Part shown: in pieces, positions 60,777 to 64,000 of the stretch
How positions within the stretch are numbered: position 1 is the first letter of the stretch
How the letters are laid out: each line of letters begins with the position of its first letter
DNA from: Stigmatella ashevillena
GTDB lineage: Bacteria > Myxococcota > Myxococcia > Myxococcales > Myxococcaceae
Direction: 5' to 3'
NCBI RefSeq assembly: GCF_028368975.1
Contig: NZ_JAQNDM010000002.1
Coordinates: 5,884,425-5,948,424, forward strand
DNA: 64,000 nucleotides
Translations under genes and position numbers: made by a program
The notes under the pieces: model-generated
What the model was told of the DNA's origin: nothing
The model's input: only the letters and a program-made list of their open reading frames with translations
Database searches by the model: none

Positions 60777-61949
60777 ATGTCCATGGTCTCGCGAAGCCAT
60801 TCTGTCTTCTTTGTCATCCTGGCGATGCTCCTGGCATGTAAGAGCCAGAAAGAGGAGCCAGCGGGTGTGAACAAAACCACGTCCGCGCCCACACCGGCCC
60901 CAGCCGCGGCGGAGAAACCCCGCATCGGACTGGTGCTGGGGCTGGGAGGCCGGGGGGACCAAGCGTTCAATGACTCGGCGCTGCGGGGCCTGGAGCTGTG
61001 GGCCGGGGGCCTGAAGTCCGTGGGGACCTCCTACCAGGAAGCCTCGGCGCAGGAGGTCCAGGACTCGCTCGGGCCAGAGCTGGCCCAGCGCAAGCCGCCC
61101 CTGACGCCCCTGGGCATCACCCCGGTGGTCATCCAGAGCCAGGTGGCGGAGGACTACGAGCCCAACCTGCGGCTCCTGGTGGACCAGGACGTGTCGCTCG
61201 CGCTCGCGGTGGGGTTCATGCTGGAGGGAGCGGTGGAGACGGTGGCCGCGAAGAGCCCCGGCACGCATTTCCTGCTCGTGGACAGTCCGCTGATCAATGA
61301 GAAGGGCGAGGTGTACACGTTGCCCAACGTGCGCACGGTGGTCTATCGAAGCGAGGAGGGGTGCTTCCTCGCAGGGGCGCTGGCGGGGCTCGTCAGCCAG
61401 GGGGGAAAGATTGGGTTCGTGGGCGGGATGGAGATTCCGCTCGTCAAACAGTTCGAGGCGGGCTTCCGGGCCGGTGTGGCGGCCACGAATCCGAAGGCCA
61501 CGGTGGTGGCCAGCTACACGGGGAGCTTCACGAACTTCGCGCTTGGCAAGCAGGTGGGGCAGGACTTGGTGACGAAGGGCATGGACGTCATCTTCGCGGC
61601 GGCGGGGGTGGATGGGCTGGGGGCGATCCAGGCCGTGAAGGAGGCCCGGGACGCGGGCCGGACGGTCTATGTGATGGGCGTGGACTCGGATCAGTTCCAC
61701 CTGGCGCCGAAGGCGATGCTGACCACGGTGTTGAAGCGGGTGGACCTGGCCGTCTACGAGGCGGTGAGAGACCAGCTCCAGGGACGATTCCAGGGAGGCA
61801 GTCAGGTGCTGGGGTTGAAGGAGGGCGGCGTGGGCCTGGCGCCGGTGCGGCTGGACTTCCCTGGCAAGGAAGAGGCCCTGCGGAAGGTGGAGGCGCTGAA
61901 GGCTCAGATCATCGCTGGAGAGATTCAGGTTCCTGCCGCGGGCCAATGA
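60777..61949 (+). CDS. BMP-family (PnrA-like) substrate-binding lipoprotein
   Basis: This is a lipoprotein of about 390 residues (lipobox MLLAC). The mature part matches basic membrane protein/PnrA nucleoside-binding proteins: IGLVLGLGGRGDQAFNDSA, GFMLEGAVETVA, LLVDSPL, GCFLAGALAGLVSQGGKIGFVGG, then the ligand-site Asp in VYVMGVDSDQFHL. Such proteins serve ABC importers of nucleosides; no permease or ATPase gene is adjacent, so the transporter must be elsewhere or the protein is a receptor. Starts at TTG 60771, ATG 60777 and ATG 60783 are possible. Its stop overlaps an ATG at 61946 of the next frame. Confidence 0.87.
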   Translation: MSMVSRSHSVFFVILAMLLACKSQKEEPAGVNKTTSAPTPAPAAAEKPRIGLVLGLGGRGDQAFNDSALRGLELWAGGLKSVGTSYQEASAQEVQDSLGPELAQRKPPLTPLGITPVVIQSQVAEDYEPNLRLLVDQDVSLALAVGFMLEGAVETVAAKSPGTHFLLVDSPLINEKGEVYTLPNVRTVVYRSEEGCFLAGALAGLVSQGGKIGFVGGMEIPLVKQFEAGFRAGVAATNPKATVVASYTGSFTNFALGKQVGQDLVTKGMDVIFAAAGVDGLGAIQAVKEARDAGRTVYVMGVDSDQFHLAPKAMLTTVLKRVDLAVYEAVRDQLQGRFQGGSQVLGLKEGGVGLAPVRLDFPGKEEALRKVEALKAQIIAGEIQVPAAGQ

Positions 61950-61957
61950 GTCCACGG

Positions 61958-63316
61958 ATGAAAATGAGGATGCAGCTCGGAGTGCTCCCGCTGTTGCTCA
62001 GCGTGCTTGCTGGGTGCGGCACCTCTGGAAGGGTTGTGCGCTTGGAGGTGGGCCAAGACGAGATCGTCGTCTTGGCGCCACGCAGCCCTGTGGAAAGGGT
62101 GGAACTGGACGAGCACGAGTTTGAGGAGGCTGTGAGGGAACTCGTCCAGGACGTGCGGCCCTCCTCCAATCCGCTGCGCGAAGCACGGCATCTTCTCGGC
62201 GTCCCAGCACGAAACGGGATGTACCTCTATGAAGGCAGCAGTCGGCGGCTGCTGCCCGTCAGTGACGACGAGGATGCGGATGGCCTTCGCTTGTTGGCGT
62301 CATCCTCGGACGAGAAGGTGACTCGTGCCTACAGCCGGTGGTGTGAACGCAAGGGGCAGTCCGAAGACTGCTTGAGGTTGCTGAAGGAAGGGCCTCTGCT
62401 GGCGAGCGATGGCAAGTATGCGTTGGCCACGGCGATCGCCATGGGCTCGGTGTGGCCGGAGACAGCCAGAGCCCTCAAGAACATGGCGGATCCTCAAGCC
62501 CTTTTGGCCACGGTGACGGCCTCCATCAGCATGTACATGCTGCTCTGGACTCTGCCCGAACCGGTGAGCAAGGGGATTGCGGCTCTTCTGACAGCCACCG
62601 TGATTGCTTACTTGGGAGTGGATACGGTGTGGCGCCTGCTGGATGGATGGGTGGTCCTGGTTCGCAAAGTGGATCAAGCCACGACCTTCGAGCAGCTCAG
62701 CGAGGCGGGTGAGCAGTACGGTGAGGTGTTGGGAGAGAATGCCGCACGCATCTTCATCATGCTGGCCACGGCGGCCATTGGAAGCACGGCTGGCCTGGGG
62801 ACGAAGGCGTTGGGATTGCCTGGCTCGGCACAGGCAGCGCTGGCCGTTGAGGCGCAGGCAGGCTACCAGTACGCGGCCATTAGCAGTGTCAAGTCAGTGG
62901 TGATGACGTCCGAGGGCTTTACCCTCGCACTTGCCCCCAACGCACTTGCCATGTCGGGCAGGGGAATGGGGAGCGGTCACCAGCGCAGAAGGCGGCACCA
63001 CCTCGCAACGGATAAGAACAGTGTCTCCACGGCACGCGGCGGGCCTTGGACGCCGAAATTCGAAAAGATTTTCGCCAAGGCAGGCATGGAACTGAAGGAC
63101 CCTGAAAACGTCGTGCCCATCAAGGGGCATCGAGGGCCTCACCCCCAGGAATACCACGAGCGGGTTCACGAGCGCCTCTACGATGCAACGCGGCATTGCC
63201 GCAAGGTTTCTGAGTGCAAGGAGGCACTGACGGCCGCGCTCAGAAGACTGGCCAAGGAGGTCATGACCGAGGGCTCGGAGTTGAACCAGCTTGTCACGAA
63301 AAGCTCTCAGCCCTAG
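61958..63316 (+). CDS. AHH-nuclease toxin lipoprotein (polymorphic toxin)
   Basis: This protein of about 452 residues has a lipoprotein signal (VLPLLLSVLAGC). Residues about 20-325 form the delivery region also seen at 50558-51493, with a hydrophobic helical middle (VTASISMYMLLWTLPEP). The C-terminal 125 residues are an AHH-type HNH nuclease: KFEKIFAKAGMELKDPENV, then GHRGPHPQEYHERVHERL with the conserved His residues. It is followed 9 bp later by its Imm11 gene. Myxobacterial lipoprotein toxins of this kind are exchanged between kin cells through outer-membrane fusion; whether this one uses that route is inference. ATGs at 61946, 61958, 61964 and 61970 compete. Confidence 0.85.
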   Translation: MKMRMQLGVLPLLLSVLAGCGTSGRVVRLEVGQDEIVVLAPRSPVERVELDEHEFEEAVRELVQDVRPSSNPLREARHLLGVPARNGMYLYEGSSRRLLPVSDDEDADGLRLLASSSDEKVTRAYSRWCERKGQSEDCLRLLKEGPLLASDGKYALATAIAMGSVWPETARALKNMADPQALLATVTASISMYMLLWTLPEPVSKGIAALLTATVIAYLGVDTVWRLLDGWVVLVRKVDQATTFEQLSEAGEQYGEVLGENAARIFIMLATAAIGSTAGLGTKALGLPGSAQAALAVEAQAGYQYAAISSVKSVVMTSEGFTLALAPNALAMSGRGMGSGHQRRRRHHLATDKNSVSTARGGPWTPKFEKIFAKAGMELKDPENVVPIKGHRGPHPQEYHERVHERLYDATRHCRKVSECKEALTAALRRLAKEVMTEGSELNQLVTKSSQP

Positions 63317-63325
63317 AGGTCTCTC

Positions 63326-63892
63326 ATGCCCAAGCGCTTCTTCAGGTTGAAGGAGGATGTCCATGCCCCAGGCCGTTGGCACTTGGGGGATCCTGTCGAC
63401 AGCCGGGGTCGAGAGGTAGATGAGCCAAGGGCTTTCAATGAAGGACGCCCGGTCCATGTCGATGGGCGTCTGAGGGTTCCTATTGAGCATGCGGGCAAGT
63501 CGCTGGATTTTTCCCTGACGGCCTTGAGCGTTCCCATTGTCCACGTCAAGGTGGCGACGCTCCTGGCGGAGCACGCTCCCAGTGATACCCAGTTTTTCCC
63601 CGTGGACATCAAAGGCTGTCCGGATCAGTACCTGATCTGCGTAGCCACGAAGCTCATTCGCTGCATTGACGAGAAGGCGTCCAAAGTGCAGTTCTGGATG
63701 CCAGAGGATGGGTTGCCCGAGAAGGTTGGGCAGTACTACGCCGTCGACCACATGCGCATCGATCTCGCGCGAGTCAGTGACGTCCAAGTGTTTCGCACGG
63801 AGGGCTGGCCTCTTGCGCTTATCGTCTCTGAGGACATCAAGACCGGCTTGGACCGCCTAGGGGCTACGGGCGTGAAGTTCGAGGAAGTCTAA
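63326..63892 (+). CDS. Imm11-family immunity protein
   Basis: This is a 188-residue soluble protein matching the Imm11 (MXAN_0049-type, DUF1629) family: MPKRFFRLKEDVHAPGRW at the start, CIDEKASKVQFW, EKVGQYYAVDHMRID and the end block VFRTEGWPLALIVSEDIKTG with GATGVKFEEV. Members neutralise the toxin encoded upstream, here the AHH nuclease 9 bp away in the same direction. The whole domain is intact. Confidence 0.9.
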   Translation: MPKRFFRLKEDVHAPGRWHLGDPVDSRGREVDEPRAFNEGRPVHVDGRLRVPIEHAGKSLDFSLTALSVPIVHVKVATLLAEHAPSDTQFFPVDIKGCPDQYLICVATKLIRCIDEKASKVQFWMPEDGLPEKVGQYYAVDHMRIDLARVSDVQVFRTEGWPLALIVSEDIKTGLDRLGATGVKFEEV

Positions 63893-63983
63893 ACTAGGTG
63901 CGTGAAGTCTCCATACTGGGCACCAAGCTCAACAAGCTGGTACCCAGGCTGATCTTCTCGAAAGCGGGAGAGCAGGTGAGCTG

Positions 63984-64000
63984 ATGAGGCCGCGCGCATC
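63984..64000 (+). CDS. Possible start of the next gene (3' partial)
   Basis: An ATG at 63984 overlaps the TGA of a 28-codon open frame (63898-63984), forming TGATG. Only five codons are visible before the window ends, so no identity can be given. A gene in the same direction after the toxin/immunity pair would be expected. Confidence 0.25.

Noticed and set aside
63898-63984. 28-codon frame after Imm11 with the stretch LGTKLNKLV
   Set aside because: It recalls the ends of AHH toxins (SELNQLV) and might be a relic of a second toxin, but it is too short to support; only mentioned as context for the partial gene.

Overview
The window looks like chromosomal DNA of a myxobacterium (Myxococcota, Cystobacterineae; Stigmatella, Cystobacter or Archangium are the closest guesses). 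The evidence is a very GC-rich sequence with strong third-position bias, many lipoproteins, and several families typical of this order: DUF2378, DUSAM/DUF2379, ELWxxDGT repeats, a MYXO-CTERM-like tail, an AHH toxin with an Imm11 partner, and a retron reverse transcriptase of the Mx162/Sa163 type. No rRNA, tRNA, CRISPR array or intact insertion sequence was found.

Layout. 1-12.6 kb: a partial amidohydrolase, exported lipoproteins, an M28 peptidase, a solitary AbiEi-like regulator under a large palindrome, a beta-carbonic-anhydrase-like protein, a DUF4091 surface protein, a GNAT enzyme and a DUF2378 pair. 12.8-17.5 kb: a uracil-catabolism operon of the URC type (semialdehyde dehydrogenase, Urc1, Urc4, Upp). 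17.5-24.8 kb: a hypervariable island with a lipase-fold protein lacking its serine, a nuclease-like protein, a frameshifted Cys-rich lipoprotein with a DUSAM partner, an AbiE-like pair with a frameshifted toxin, and four relics of the lipase-like gene and of a 242-residue gene.

24.8-37.8 kb: secreted or envelope proteins (GH43 with a C-terminal discoidin domain behind a LacI-type palindrome, CapA-like, penicillin acylase), a membrane-anchored NACHT NTPase with a large extracytoplasmic domain, a small lipoprotein, a ClC channel and an ELWxxDGT lipoprotein. 37.8-48.0 kb, all on the minus strand: a giant WD40-HEAT protein, a SWIM zinc-finger protein coupled to it, then a retron with its msr-msd RNA and reverse transcriptase. 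48.2-51.5 kb: a JAMM protein with a lipoprotein, a GH26 glycosidase, and a lipoprotein that is the delivery part of an AHH-type toxin without the toxin. 51.6-60.7 kb: a SARP/AfsR-like regulator, two small secreted peptides, a Ser/Thr kinase, an Ior-type molybdenum hydroxylase, an alpha/beta hydrolase and SerB. 60.8-64 kb: a BMP-family lipoprotein, a full AHH toxin lipoprotein and its Imm11 immunity protein.

Much of the window concerns conflict between cells or with phage and plasmids: a retron, two AbiEi-like loci, an AHH/Imm11 pair with a disarmed paralogue, a NACHT receptor-like NTPase and a decayed module array. The clearest metabolic unit is the uracil-degradation operon.
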